Below, in pieces: positions 7,496 through 15,373 of a stretch of 64,000 bases of DNA. The translations under genes and the position numbers were made by a program. The stretch lies in the NCBI RefSeq assembly GCF_000413315.1, contig NZ_KE340298.1, forward strand, positions 228,718 to 292,717. The letters are read 5' to 3'. Within the stretch, counting starts at the first letter, position 1. Each line of letters starts with the position of its first letter. The notes beneath the pieces are model-generated. The model ran no database searches, was not told the origin of the DNA, and worked only from the letters and a program-made list of their open reading frames with translations. The DNA comes from Propionibacterium sp. oral taxon 192 str. F0372 (GTDB lineage Bacteria; Actinomycetota; Actinomycetes; Propionibacteriales; Propionibacteriaceae).

Positions 7496-9159
7496 CTGTT
7501 ACCCCCCGCCATTTTGGCGAGGGCGGCGGCGGTCGCGGCCGTGTCGGATGCCGGGGCCGCGCCCGGGAACAAGCTTCGCCAGACCCGGACCGCTTGGGTG
7601 TCGAGCACATGTCCGGGGGCACCATCAGCGACCACCCGGCCTTCCTTGAGCCTGACGACCCGGTCGGCATGCCAACCGAGCAGTTCTTCATCATGACTGA
7701 TCATGATCACCGCAACTCCCCGGTCTCGTTCAGCCTCCAGCAGTTCCATGATCCGGCGGGTGCCGGGCCAGTCCTGGGTGGCGGTGGGTTCGTCCACGAC
7801 GAGCAATATCGGTTCATGCACGAGGGCCGAGGCCAGAGCAACAAGCTGCTGTTGTGCTGCATCGAGAATCAGCGGGTTGCACCCGGCGAGTTCGACAATA
7901 CCCAGGCGTTCCATTACCTCACCCACGCGTCGGCGCACCTCCTTCCGCGGCACGCCCTGGTGGCGCAGAGCACAGCCGATCTCCCTGTCCACCCGAGGGT
8001 TAAAGAGCTGACGCGAAGGAATCTGGAAGCAGAACCCGACCTGTCGGGCCAATTCACCGGCGTCGATGCGGGCCACATCGGTCCCTTTGAGCAGGACCCT
8101 CCCACTGGTGGACCTCAGTAGCCCGTTAAGCATCTTGACCAGGGTCGACTTGCCCGAGCCGTTGGGGCCGACCAAACCAAGCAGTTGGCCAGCCCTAATC
8201 TCCAGATCAAGCCCACACAGCACAGGACGGGTCCCGTCATAGGAGAAACTCACGTCCTCGAAGACCGCGACCACCTCACCGCCCCTGGGCAATCGGGTCA
8301 CGTCCGCCGGACACCCGTCAGCCAGTCCGGCAGCCCACGTCACGACCCCGGTCACGTCCATCAGTGGTGGGGGCTGCGACGCATCAATGCATCGAGCCCT
8401 GACCTCGGTCATCAACTGGGCGACAGGCAACGGGCGAATTCCTCTCGCCGCGCAGGTATCCGCGTCACCGAGCATCTCCAATGGAGGGACTATTTCGACT
8501 CTTCCACCACTCATCACCCACAGCTCGTCAGCCCGAGCTGCGACCGCGGGGTCACCATCCACGGACACAACACAGCATCCGGCCCCGACCAGATCCGTGC
8601 ACACCCGTTCGACGGCTGCAGCCCCCACAGAGTCGAGCCTGGCCGTCGCCTGGTCGAGGCACAGAACCTCGGGATCCATGGCGAGGACCCCGGCAATGGC
8701 CAAACGTTGGGCCTCGCCACCGGACAACTCGCAGGTGGCACGGCCTTCGGACCCGCTCAATCCGACGGCTGCCAGCCCCGCCCGTACCCGAGCCAGCACT
8801 TCACCAACCGCCAAGCCACGGTTGCGTGGCCCCAGGGCAACGTCCTCGGCCACCGTCCTGGACAGCAACTGAGACTCCGGATCCTGCAGAACCAGCGCGA
8901 TGTACTCCGAGATGGTGGACACCGGATGGTCAGCGAGATCGGCCCGCCCGTAGCGGACCTCACCAGTCATGGATCCGCCTGTCAGCGACGGCACGACCCC
9001 GCACATGGCCTGTACCAAAGTGGATCGCCCAGAGCCGAGGTTCCCCATGATGGATATTCTCCGCCGGGGCCTTGCCACGACCTCGACCTCGACGAGAGCA
9101 TCCCTACTGGCTCCCGGATATCTGAAACTGACCCCCGACAGCCGCAGCTGTTCGGGCAT
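7492..9159 (-). CDS. ecfA: ECF transporter ATPase, two fused ABC domains with complementary degenerate motifs
   Basis: 555 residues carrying two ATP-binding cassettes in one chain, the fused equivalent of EcfA and EcfA'. The first half (about 1-235) has Walker A G-N-L-G-S-G-R-S-T with Arg45 in place of Lys, Walker B ending L-D-Q with Gln170 instead of the catalytic Glu, and Asp201 where the switch His is expected, but an intact L-S-G-G-E signature at 145-149. The second half (about 295-520) has an intact Walker A (G-P-N-G-S-G-K-S, Lys337), Walker B with Glu457 and switch His489, but L-D-A-A-Q at 432-436 instead of LSGGQ. In the folded unit this leaves one consensus ATP site and one degenerate site. 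The start at 9159 overlaps the S-component stop (TGATG). An alternative far upstream start would run into ecfS in another frame and is rejected. Confidence 0.85.
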   Translation of the reverse strand: MPEQLRLSGVSFRYPGASRDALVEVEVVARPRRRISIMGNLGSGRSTLVQAMCGVVPSLTGGSMTGEVRYGRADLADHPVSTISEYIALVLQDPESQLLSRTVAEDVALGPRNRGLAVGEVLARVRAGLAAVGLSGSEGRATCELSGGEAQRLAIAGVLAMDPEVLCLDQATARLDSVGAAAVERVCTDLVGAGCCVVSVDGDPAVAARADELWVMSGGRVEIVPPLEMLGDADTCAARGIRPLPVAQLMTEVRARCIDASQPPPLMDVTGVVTWAAGLADGCPADVTRLPRGGEVVAVFEDVSFSYDGTRPVLCGLDLEIRAGQLLGLVGPNGSGKSTLVKMLNGLLRSTSGRVLLKGTDVARIDAGELARQVGFCFQIPSRQLFNPRVDREIGCALRHQGVPRKEVRRRVGEVMERLGIVELAGCNPLILDAAQQQLVALASALVHEPILLVVDEPTATQDWPGTRRIMELLEAERDRGVAVIMISHDEELLGWHADRVVRLKEGRVVADGAPGHVLDTQAVRVWRSLFPGAAPASDTAATAAALAKMAGGNR

Positions 9160-9689
9160 CAATGGATCCGGGACCTGCGCAACGCCAGGTGAGCGATCAT
9201 CGCCAAGGCCAAGTTGACGACCGTACCAATCAGCAGGAAGACAGTCATACCCTTGTACATCGCGACGCCGCCGACCGGCAGCACGATGAGGCTCAGGACG
9301 ACAGAGTTGAGCAAAGCGGCAAGAACGAAACCAATCACCATGCCCACATTGCCCCGACGGGCAAAAAGCCCGAAGGCCCAGGCGCATATCCCCATGCCGA
9401 GGGCGATGACGATGTGTATCGGCAATGACAATGGGAATCCGGTCATCGCAGCGGTGATAAGGTGACCAAGACAGGCGACGACGGCCCCGGGCAGACCACC
9501 GAAGGCAGCAGCTACGAAGTATCCGGGCGCGGAATCGAATGCTACGGTTCCCAAGGGCGACGGGATCTTCACCAGCGAGCCCACTGCGGACAATGCGGTG
9601 AACACGGCAATGACGGCCAGGATGCGGACGGTGGCATTCGCCTTGGGGGCCTCAGTGCGCTGGGCCAGATCTGGTTTGTTAGTGGGCAT
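9159..9689 (-). CDS. ECF transporter substrate-binding component S
   Basis: 176 residues with about six membrane spans. S components capture the vitamin or cofactor and toppled binding hands it to EcfT. The segment V-K-I-P-S-P-L-G-T-V-A-F-D-S-A-P-G-Y-F and the following G-H-L-I-T-A-A-M-T-G-F-P-L resemble, from memory, the CblT group proposed to carry alpha-ribazole for cobalamin salvage; this is a weak substrate guess and needs a profile search. The ATG at 9689 has AGGAG about 11 nt upstream; a longer reading frame to 9860 overlaps gntR and gives non-conserved sequence. The gene lies 7 bp after gntR and overlaps the ATPase gene. Confidence 0.8.
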   Translation of the reverse strand: MPTNKPDLAQRTEAPKANATVRILAVIAVFTALSAVGSLVKIPSPLGTVAFDSAPGYFVAAAFGGLPGAVVACLGHLITAAMTGFPLSLPIHIVIALGMGICAWAFGLFARRGNVGMVIGFVLAALLNSVVLSLIVLPVGGVAMYKGMTVFLLIGTVVNLALAMIAHLALRRSRIH

Positions 9690-9696
9690 CCCGGTG

Positions 9697-10377
9697 TCAA
9701 CTCCTGGTGATGATTGTTGGTCGATATCTTTCGGTGCAGACGAGGATTCGTCCGGTCTCCACGACTTGGTCCCTACTCTTGGCGATCCGGTCGATCTGAA
9801 GAAGCACTTGCCCCACCCCGACACCCAACAGGTCCGCGTGCTCTTCATCTGCAGTGGCAATGCCGTAGTGATCGATCACCTCGGTGATGGACATACCAAA
9901 GGATGCAAAGGTCTCATAGAGGGATGCCGCCTGGCTCAGCACGTCAAGGGGAACACCGGCAAATTGACCGGCATCCAGCCAAGAATCACTCACCGAGATC
10001 GGCTCCTCGTCGGCGGTGTGAACCCGTTGCAGATGGATCATCCGGACGCCGCCTTCACTGGTTGTCACATCCGCGACGGCGCCACGTAACCCAGGTGTCA
10101 TCCCCTGTTCGGCGATTGCGGATACGAAGCTGAACACTTGGACCCCAGCGCCGCTACTCTCCGGGCTGCTGACCCGGGTACCGTTGCCACGCTCAATGAC
10201 CAGTAGCCCGGAACTCACCAAGTTTTGAACGGCCCTGCGCACGGTGGTGCGGGATACCCGGTACCGTTTCTGGAGCTCGGTCTCCGAAGGTAGGAATTCC
10301 CCGGGGCCCCACTTCCCCGCCCGGATGCAAGATGCGAGGTCACGCTCAACACGCAGGTAACGTGGTTCGCCGCTCAT
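9697..10377 (-). CDS. GntR-family (HutC/UTRA) transcriptional regulator
   Basis: 226 residues. The N-terminal winged helix-turn-helix is clear: R-Y-L-R-V-E-R-D-L, G-E-F-L-P-S-E-T-E-L, Y-R-V-S-R-T-T-V-R-R-A-V, then the wing L-V-I-E-R-G-N-G-T-R-V. The C-terminal UTRA domain, which senses a small ligand, covers about residues 85-226, ending with the characteristic L-V-C-T-E-R-Y-R-P-T segment. As first gene of the ECF/MFS run it most likely controls that operon and itself, through the inverted repeat just upstream. The ligand is presumably related to the transported compound, an inference from position. Confidence 0.88.
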   Translation of the reverse strand: MSGEPRYLRVERDLASCIRAGKWGPGEFLPSETELQKRYRVSRTTVRRAVQNLVSSGLLVIERGNGTRVSSPESSGAGVQVFSFVSAIAEQGMTPGLRGAVADVTTSEGGVRMIHLQRVHTADEEPISVSDSWLDAGQFAGVPLDVLSQAASLYETFASFGMSITEVIDHYGIATADEEHADLLGVGVGQVLLQIDRIAKSRDQVVETGRILVCTERYRPTIITRS

Positions 10378-10395
10378 CGCCTTCCTCGAAGATTA

Positions 10396-10419
10396 AGACA
10401 TCGTGACGTCTCAATGTCT
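10396..10419. promoter_or_regulatory. Candidate GntR operator upstream of gntR-ecf operon
   Basis: An inverted repeat AGACAT (10396-10401) / ATGTCT (10414-10419) encloses a second, shorter one AGAC (10396-10399) / GTCT (10408-10411). AGAC...GTCT half-sites are typical of GntR regulators. It lies 19 bp upstream of the gntR start, where autoregulation would be expected. Confidence 0.45.
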
Positions 10420-10432
10420 AGCAGAGTAGCGG

Positions 10433-10452
10433 CGGGCCCGACAAGGGGCCCG
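10433..10452 (-). terminator. Hairpin between glyS and gntR
   Basis: A 7-bp GC-only stem CGGGCCC/GGGCCCG with a 6-nt loop lies 40 bp downstream of the glyS stop. No U tract follows, so it is at best a weak or factor-assisted terminator. Confidence 0.3.
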
Positions 10453-10491
10453 GACCATTGCGCCCCGAGCCCCTGTCTTGCGAAGCCACTC

Positions 10492-11883
10492 TCAGCAGCC
10501 GATGAGCCGCTGGGCGAGATAGTCCTTGACCTGGGAGATCGCTACCCTTTCCTGGGTCATGTCATCCCTGGACCGGATGGTCACCGCGTGGTCGGTGAGG
10601 GAGTCAAAATCGACGGTGATGCAGTATGGGGTTCCGATCTCATCCTGGCGACGGTACCGCTTGCCAATCGCTTGAGCATCGTCGAAGTCGACATTCCAGA
10701 ACTGACGCAGTTCAACGGCCAGATCCCTGGCCCGGGGTGACAGTGCCTCGTTGCGGCTGAGCGGCAGCACTGCTGCTTTCACCGGAGCCAAGCGATGGTC
10801 GAGCTTGAGCACGACGCGGGTATCCACTCCACCCTTGGCATTCGGCGCCTGGTCCTCAGCATAGGAGTCGACGAGGAAAGCCATCAGGGAGCGAGTCAAC
10901 CCGGCGGCCGGTTCGATCACGTACGGGGTGAAGTGCCTGCCCTTGGCCTGATCGAAGAACTCCAGATTGGTTCCCGAGTGCTTCGAATGCGTACCCAAGT
11001 CGAAGTCGGTGCGATTCGCGATTCCTTCAAGTTCGCCCCAGTCCGAACCAGCGAAACCGAATCGGTACTCAATGTCGACCGTCTGCTTGGAGTAGTGGGA
11101 CAGTTTCTCTTGGGGGTGCTCGTAGAGCCGCAGATTGGCTTCGTCGATACCTAGCTCGACGTACCAAGCCTTGCGCTCATCGATCCAGTACTGGTGCCAC
11201 CGCTCGTCACTGCCGGGTTCGACGAAGAATTCCATCTCCATCTGTTCGAACTCGCGGGTGCGGAAGATGAAATTTCCCGGGGTGATCTCATTACGGAAGG
11301 ACTTCCCGACCTGGGCGATCCCGAAAGGTGGCTTCTGCCTAGTGGCGTTCAGCACGTTCTTGAAGTTCACGAAGATACCCTGAGCGGTTTCCGGACGCAG
11401 GTAGTGCAGCCCCGACTCGTCCTCAATCGGGCCGAGATAAGTCTTGAGCATCATGTTGAAGTCGCGTGGCTCGGTGTACTGCCCACGGTTGCCACAATTG
11501 GGGCACGGAACATCCGCCAGCGCAACGGCTTCTTCGGCAAGGGCCTTGCGATGGGCGAACTCCTCCACCACCTGGTCAGCACGAAAACGCTTGTGGCAGC
11601 TCAGGCATTCGATTAACGGGTCGGTAAACACCCCCACATGCCCGGAGGCCACCCACACCTCGCGGGGCAAGATGATTGAGGAGTCCAGCCCAACGACGTT
11701 GTCGCGGGCGGTGACCATGTAGCGCCACCACTGCTTCTTGATGTTCTCCTTGAGTTCAACGCCCAGCGGACCGTAGTCCCACGCGGCCCGGGTACCGCCA
11801 TAGATCTCACCGCACGGGAAGACAAACCCGCGTCGCTTGCAAAGAGAAATGACTTTGTCGAGAGTGCTTTCAGCCATGTACAT
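10492..11883 (-). CDS. glyS: Glycyl-tRNA synthetase (single-chain, class II)
   Basis: 463 residues. Charges tRNA-Gly; the alpha2 single-polypeptide form found in actinobacteria. Class II motifs are visible: motif 2 near F-R-N-E-I-T-P with the preceding G-K-S, the G-I-F-V-N-F-K-N stretch, the F-E-Q-M-E-M-E-F block and motif 3-like G-L-T-R-S near the C-terminus, followed by the anticodon-binding domain ([15 protein letters not shown]). An insert with four cysteines (C-L-S-C-H-K-R and C-P-N-C-G-N-R) is expected in this form and probably binds zinc. I chose the ATG at 11883 because GAGGA lies 7 nt upstream; ATG at 11877 is two codons later. No T-box leader fits in the short upstream gap. Confidence 0.93.
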   Translation of the reverse strand: MYMAESTLDKVISLCKRRGFVFPCGEIYGGTRAAWDYGPLGVELKENIKKQWWRYMVTARDNVVGLDSSIILPREVWVASGHVGVFTDPLIECLSCHKRFRADQVVEEFAHRKALAEEAVALADVPCPNCGNRGQYTEPRDFNMMLKTYLGPIEDESGLHYLRPETAQGIFVNFKNVLNATRQKPPFGIAQVGKSFRNEITPGNFIFRTREFEQMEMEFFVEPGSDERWHQYWIDERKAWYVELGIDEANLRLYEHPQEKLSHYSKQTVDIEYRFGFAGSDWGELEGIANRTDFDLGTHSKHSGTNLEFFDQAKGRHFTPYVIEPAAGLTRSLMAFLVDSYAEDQAPNAKGGVDTRVVLKLDHRLAPVKAAVLPLSRNEALSPRARDLAVELRQFWNVDFDDAQAIGKRYRRQDEIGTPYCITVDFDSLTDHAVTIRSRDDMTQERVAISQVKDYLAQRLIGC

Positions 11884-12027
11884 GTCCAAGTCCTCAGGCC
11901 CCGTGGGGCGACGCCCGATACCTGGCTGGCATCGGGGTGACGCCAACCTGCCAGGTGGCGTCTGACCAAGATTATCGTGACGAATCCCGGAACGTTCCGC
12001 CCCGGTTTCACCAATCCTGGCACCGGG

Positions 12028-12043
12028 TGGATAATGATTCTCA
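12028..12043 (+). promoter_or_regulatory. Candidate Zur box overlapping the -10 of a leaderless znuA promoter
   Basis: The sequence TGGATAATGATTCTCA is an imperfect inverted repeat with the AATGATT core seen in actinobacterial Zur sites. It covers GATAAT (12030-12035), a good -10 hexamer placed 7 nt before the ATG at 12043, so znuA is probably leaderless and Zur binding would block RNA polymerase. The zur gene is at the end of the same operon. Confidence 0.55.
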
Positions 12044-13044
12044 TGTTTAGACATGACGCACTGAAGCTCTCTGCCCCCATTGTCGCCGGATTGCTGGGAC
12101 TGTCGGCCTGTTCAGGTTCAGCAGCCTCCAAAGCATCTGGCAGCACCGATGACAACAAACCCAGCATCGTCGTGGGCGCCTACCCCTTCGCCTATGTAGC
12201 GAGTCAGGTTGCTGGGGACATGGCCGAGGTGACCAACCTGCTGGCACCTGGAGCTGATGGACACGATCTTGAGCTGACCGCCAAACAGGTCGCCCAGGTC
12301 GGCGAGGCCGATCTCGTGGTCTACCAGGAGCACTACCAGGAAGCCATGGACGAGGCGGTCGAGCAGCAGTCCCCCGGCAAAGTGCTGGAAACTGGCTCCT
12401 TCCTGGAATTGTTACCCCGGTCCGGAGCCGGAACGCACGAATCGGAAGACGACCACGATCATGAATCCTCCAGCGCCGAAGCCTCCGAGGACGACCACCA
12501 CCACAAGGATCACGACCACGGCGCCTACGACCCCCACGTCTGGCTGGCTCCGACCAACGTTGCCACGATCGGTGATCACGTCGCCAAAGCATTAGGCGAG
12601 ATAGATCCCGGCAACGCGGATGCCTATAAGGCCAATGCAGCAGCCCTCACCGAAAAAATGAACGCCCTTGACGGGTCCTACGAGACTGGCCTGGCGACCT
12701 GCGAGGTAACCACCTTCATCACCAACCACGCGGCCTTCGGCTACCTTGCCAACCGCTACCACCTGACCCAGGTGGGTATCTCCGGCATCTCCACCGAGGA
12801 GGAGCCCAGCCCGGCTCGCATCCAGGAGATCCACGAGATCGCCAAGGCCAACAACGTGACGACCATCTTCACCGAGACAGCTGTCTCGCCCAAGGTCGCC
12901 GAAGCCATTGCCGGGGATCTGGGCATCCAAACCGCGGTTCTCGACCCGTTGGAAACCTTGTCAGACCAGTCGGCAGGTTCGGACTACGCTGAAGTAATGA
13001 GTTCCAACCTCGAATCGCTCCGGAGCGCCAACAAATGTCAGTGA
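12043..13044 (+). CDS. znuA: Zinc ABC transporter substrate-binding lipoprotein
   Basis: 333 residues. Captures zinc outside the membrane for the ZnuBC importer. A lipoprotein signal peptide ends in L-S-A-C, with Cys23 as the lipidation site. The mature protein has the cluster A-1/ZnuA layout, with metal-ligand histidines in [16 protein letters not shown] and [10 protein letters not shown], and an acidic ligand near F-T-E-T. Between them is a His/Asp/Glu-rich loop (about residues 133-160), the zinc-chelating loop typical of zinc rather than manganese members. Start 12043 is chosen because a -10 hexamer sits 7 nt upstream and no ribosome binding site exists; an ATG at 12034 is in the same frame. 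It overlaps znuC by 10 bp. Confidence 0.9.
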   Translation: MFRHDALKLSAPIVAGLLGLSACSGSAASKASGSTDDNKPSIVVGAYPFAYVASQVAGDMAEVTNLLAPGADGHDLELTAKQVAQVGEADLVVYQEHYQEAMDEAVEQQSPGKVLETGSFLELLPRSGAGTHESEDDHDHESSSAEASEDDHHHKDHDHGAYDPHVWLAPTNVATIGDHVAKALGEIDPGNADAYKANAAALTEKMNALDGSYETGLATCEVTTFITNHAAFGYLANRYHLTQVGISGISTEEEPSPARIQEIHEIAKANNVTTIFTETAVSPKVAEAIAGDLGIQTAVLDPLETLSDQSAGSDYAEVMSSNLESLRSANKCQ

Positions 13045-13802
13045 GCCCGGTACTCCGGGCGGAAGCAGTCGGCACTTGGCTGGGTGGCTCCCAGATTCTC
13101 CACGGCATCGATCTCGCGGTTCAACCCGGAGAGGTCGTCGCCTTGTTGGGTGGCAACGGCTCTGGCAAGACAACTCTGCTGCGCACGCTGCTTGGCCTGA
13201 TTCCTCACCAGACCGGCAGCGTTGCGCTGTTCGGGGTTCCACTGACTCACTTCCATGACTGGCCACGTATCGGATACGTTCCCCAGCACGCTCGCCTGCA
13301 GGTACCCGGTGCCACCGCCCGGGAAATCGTCCTACTAGGCAGGCTGTCGCGCCGCTCTCTATTCCGCCCAGCATCCGGTGAGGATCGAAGGGCAGTAGAC
13401 GAGGCCCTGGAGAGAGTCGGCATGCAGGCCATGGGCTCGCGTCCAATGGTCCAGTTGTCCGGAGGACAACAGCAGCGGGTGCTGATTGCCAGGGCGCTGG
13501 TGGGCCGCACGGATCTGTTGGTCCTCGATGAGCCCTTGGCAGCCCTCGACCTGCGTACCCAGACCAGTCTCGCCAGGTTGATGGCAGGACTCCACGAACA
13601 GGGGATGACCATCCTCACCGTGCTGCACGAACTGGGCGCCATGGAACCCCTGTTGACCAGGGGCGTGGTGTTGCGGAATGGACACATCATCCACGATGGG
13701 CCGCTGTCGGCAGGTCCTGGCCTGGACGACTGTCTTCCCTCCGGTGAACACCCACAGCTGCGCGTCGTGGGAACCGGCCGCGACGGATTGCTGAGCAGCT
13801 GA
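13035..13802 (+). CDS. znuC: Zinc ABC transporter ATP-binding protein
   Basis: 255 residues, a canonical single ABC ATPase: Walker A G-G-N-G-S-G-K-T-T, Q-loop in Y-V-P-Q-H-A-R, signature L-S-G-G-Q-Q-Q-R, Walker B L-L-V-L-D-E-P and switch His in V-L-H-E-L-G. It powers zinc import through ZnuB. The ATG lies inside the last codons of znuA and its stop overlaps the znuB start (TGATG), so the three genes are translationally coupled. Sequence alone gives the manganese/zinc/iron subfamily; the zinc assignment rests on ZnuA and Zur. Confidence 0.9.
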   Translation: MSVSPVLRAEAVGTWLGGSQILHGIDLAVQPGEVVALLGGNGSGKTTLLRTLLGLIPHQTGSVALFGVPLTHFHDWPRIGYVPQHARLQVPGATAREIVLLGRLSRRSLFRPASGEDRRAVDEALERVGMQAMGSRPMVQLSGGQQQRVLIARALVGRTDLLVLDEPLAALDLRTQTSLARLMAGLHEQGMTILTVLHELGAMEPLLTRGVVLRNGHIIHDGPLSAGPGLDDCLPSGEHPQLRVVGTGRDGLLSS

Positions 13803-14782
13803 TGAATATCTTCACCTTGGATTTCATGATCCGGGCCCTCGTCGCCGGGGCATTCACCGGAATCATGGCCCCTGCCGTCGGCACCTACATTGTCCAGCGC
13901 AGACTGGGCCTGCTGGGCGACGGCCTGGGACACGTCGCCATCGCCGGTGTCGGCTTGGCTTTGTTGACCGGTTCCCAGCCGGTTCCCATTGCCATCGCGG
14001 TGTGCGTGCTGGGCGCGATCGGTATCGAATGGCTGCGCCAGTCCGGACGGGCATCAGGAGATGTCGGCCTGGCGATCCTATTTTACGGTGGATTGTCGGC
14101 GGGCGTCCTGATGGCCGGGATCGCGGGGCGCGGTGGTGGCTCCCTGTCCCAGTACCTTTTCGGGTCGCTGACCTCGGTAAATGATGGGGATGTCATCGCA
14201 GTCGGGATCGTGGGGGTCCTGGTCAGTGCCGTGGCCATCGGATGTTGCCCCCAACTCTTCGCCGTCTGCGCCGACGAAGATTTCGCCCGCACCCAGGGTC
14301 TAAGAACCTCGGCGTACAACATGGCCATCGTCGTCCTTGCCGCGATCACGGTCGCGGTATCCATGCGCACTGTGGGCCTGATGCTGGTCAGTGCGCTGAT
14401 GGTCATCCCGGTGGCGACCTCGCAGAACATGGTGAGCGGTTTTCGCCGCGGTCTGCTGGTGGCGATGACGATCGGGCTGGTCGAAGCACTCAGCGGGATC
14501 ATCATCTCTTACCACTTGGACTCGGCCTCGGGAGCGACCATCGTCGTGCTGGCGATCCTCGTCTTCGCAGCCACACTCCCGGTCTCTGCTTGGCTGCAGC
14601 ATCGGCGCCGGGGCCTGGTCGAGGATTCGGAGGAAGCCGGACTGTTCCCCCGCGTCGGCGATCATCCGCCTTACCATGGACATCAACCGGACCACCCAGC
14701 AATTCTGCACGGTGATCACGTCGACTACCTGCATGACGGTCACCGGCACGCACCACATGGAGACCACTTCGATGAGCACTGA
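13802..14782 (+). CDS. znuB: Zinc ABC transporter permease with a histidine-rich C-terminal tail
   Basis: 326 residues. About eight to nine membrane spans of the ABC-3 permease family cover residues 1-265, including the G-D-G-L-G-H-V-A-I-A-G-V segment conserved in this family. The last roughly 40 residues are hydrophilic and hold about 13 histidines plus many Asp/Glu, ending H-F-D-E-H. Such a tail is not part of the basic fold and probably binds zinc on the cytoplasmic side. The coding sequence of the tail overlaps the start of zur by 11 bp. Confidence 0.88.
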   Translation: MNIFTLDFMIRALVAGAFTGIMAPAVGTYIVQRRLGLLGDGLGHVAIAGVGLALLTGSQPVPIAIAVCVLGAIGIEWLRQSGRASGDVGLAILFYGGLSAGVLMAGIAGRGGGSLSQYLFGSLTSVNDGDVIAVGIVGVLVSAVAIGCCPQLFAVCADEDFARTQGLRTSAYNMAIVVLAAITVAVSMRTVGLMLVSALMVIPVATSQNMVSGFRRGLLVAMTIGLVEALSGIIISYHLDSASGATIVVLAILVFAATLPVSAWLQHRRRGLVEDSEEAGLFPRVGDHPPYHGHQPDHPAILHGDHVDYLHDGHRHAPHGDHFDEH

Positions 14783-15188
14783 CCAAACCGGCAAGCATCT
14801 CAGGCTGACCCGTCAACGCCAGGTGATCCTCGACCACATGAATGACACCAACGAATTCGTCTCGGCTCAAAAAGCGCATGCCCAACTGAAGATGGCCGGC
14901 GAATCGGTGGGTTTGGCCACTGTGTACCGGGGCCTGCAGTGGCTTGCCGGAGAGGGGCTGGTCGACGCCATCCGCATGGTTGATGGGGAGATCGGTTACC
15001 GGCGTTGCTCCACCGAGCATCATCACCACCTGATCTGCCGCACCTGCGGACGAGCCGTCGAGATTCTGCCTGAAGCCCTGGAGCGCTGGGCAATCCAGGT
15101 GGCGACGGAGCATGGCTTCCACGAACCAGAACACCACGTGGAGGTGTATGGCGTCTGTGATGCGTGCTGGTCTGCCATGACCGACTGA
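14772..15188 (+). CDS. zur: Fur-family zinc uptake regulator
   Basis: 138 residues. N-terminal winged helix (L-T-R-Q-R-Q-V-I-L, V-G-L-A-T-V-Y-R-G-L) and a C-terminal dimerisation domain with a run of four histidines, then C-R-T-C and C-D-A-C, the two CxxC pairs of the structural zinc site. With zinc bound it should repress the upstream importer. The ATG at 14772 is preceded by GGAG at 8-9 nt; earlier in-frame ATGs lie deep inside the znuB tail. Position at the end of a znu operon and the box at 12028 support Zur over Fur or PerR. Confidence 0.88.
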   Translation: MSTDQTGKHLRLTRQRQVILDHMNDTNEFVSAQKAHAQLKMAGESVGLATVYRGLQWLAGEGLVDAIRMVDGEIGYRRCSTEHHHHLICRTCGRAVEILPEALERWAIQVATEHGFHEPEHHVEVYGVCDACWSAMTD

Positions 15189-15321
15189 TACCCAGCTACC
15201 CACAACCACGGTCTGATCGGAAACCCATCTCGTCTCAGGATCGTCTGGGGGTCACCACCGGTTGAATTCCCTGTCCAGCTGGGAAACTGTGATCTCACAG
15301 CTTCCGCACAGGTTCGAGGCG

Positions 15322-15367
15322 TTGCATCGTGGTCGTCGTAAAGATTGCATCGTGGTCATCGAAAGGA
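15322..15367 (+). repeat. Tandem 23-bp duplication in front of the htrA start
   Basis: Two head-to-tail copies beginning TTGCATCGTGGTC (15322-15344 and 15345-15367) differ at a few bases. The second copy contains the AAAGGA that serves as ribosome binding site for the ATG at 15374; the first has AAAGA at the same place. It looks like a recent duplication of the translation-initiation region. Confidence 0.75.
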
Positions 15368-15373
15368 ATCATC

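Noticed and set aside
8185..9192. Long open frame antisense to the ECF ATPase
   Set aside because: Reverse-strand shadow of a clear ABC protein; composition is His/Pro/Arg-rich and no family is recognisable.
10492..11976. T-box riboswitch for glyS
   Set aside because: Fewer than 100 bp separate the glyS start from the znuA promoter region, and no specifier hairpin or T-box sequence is visible.
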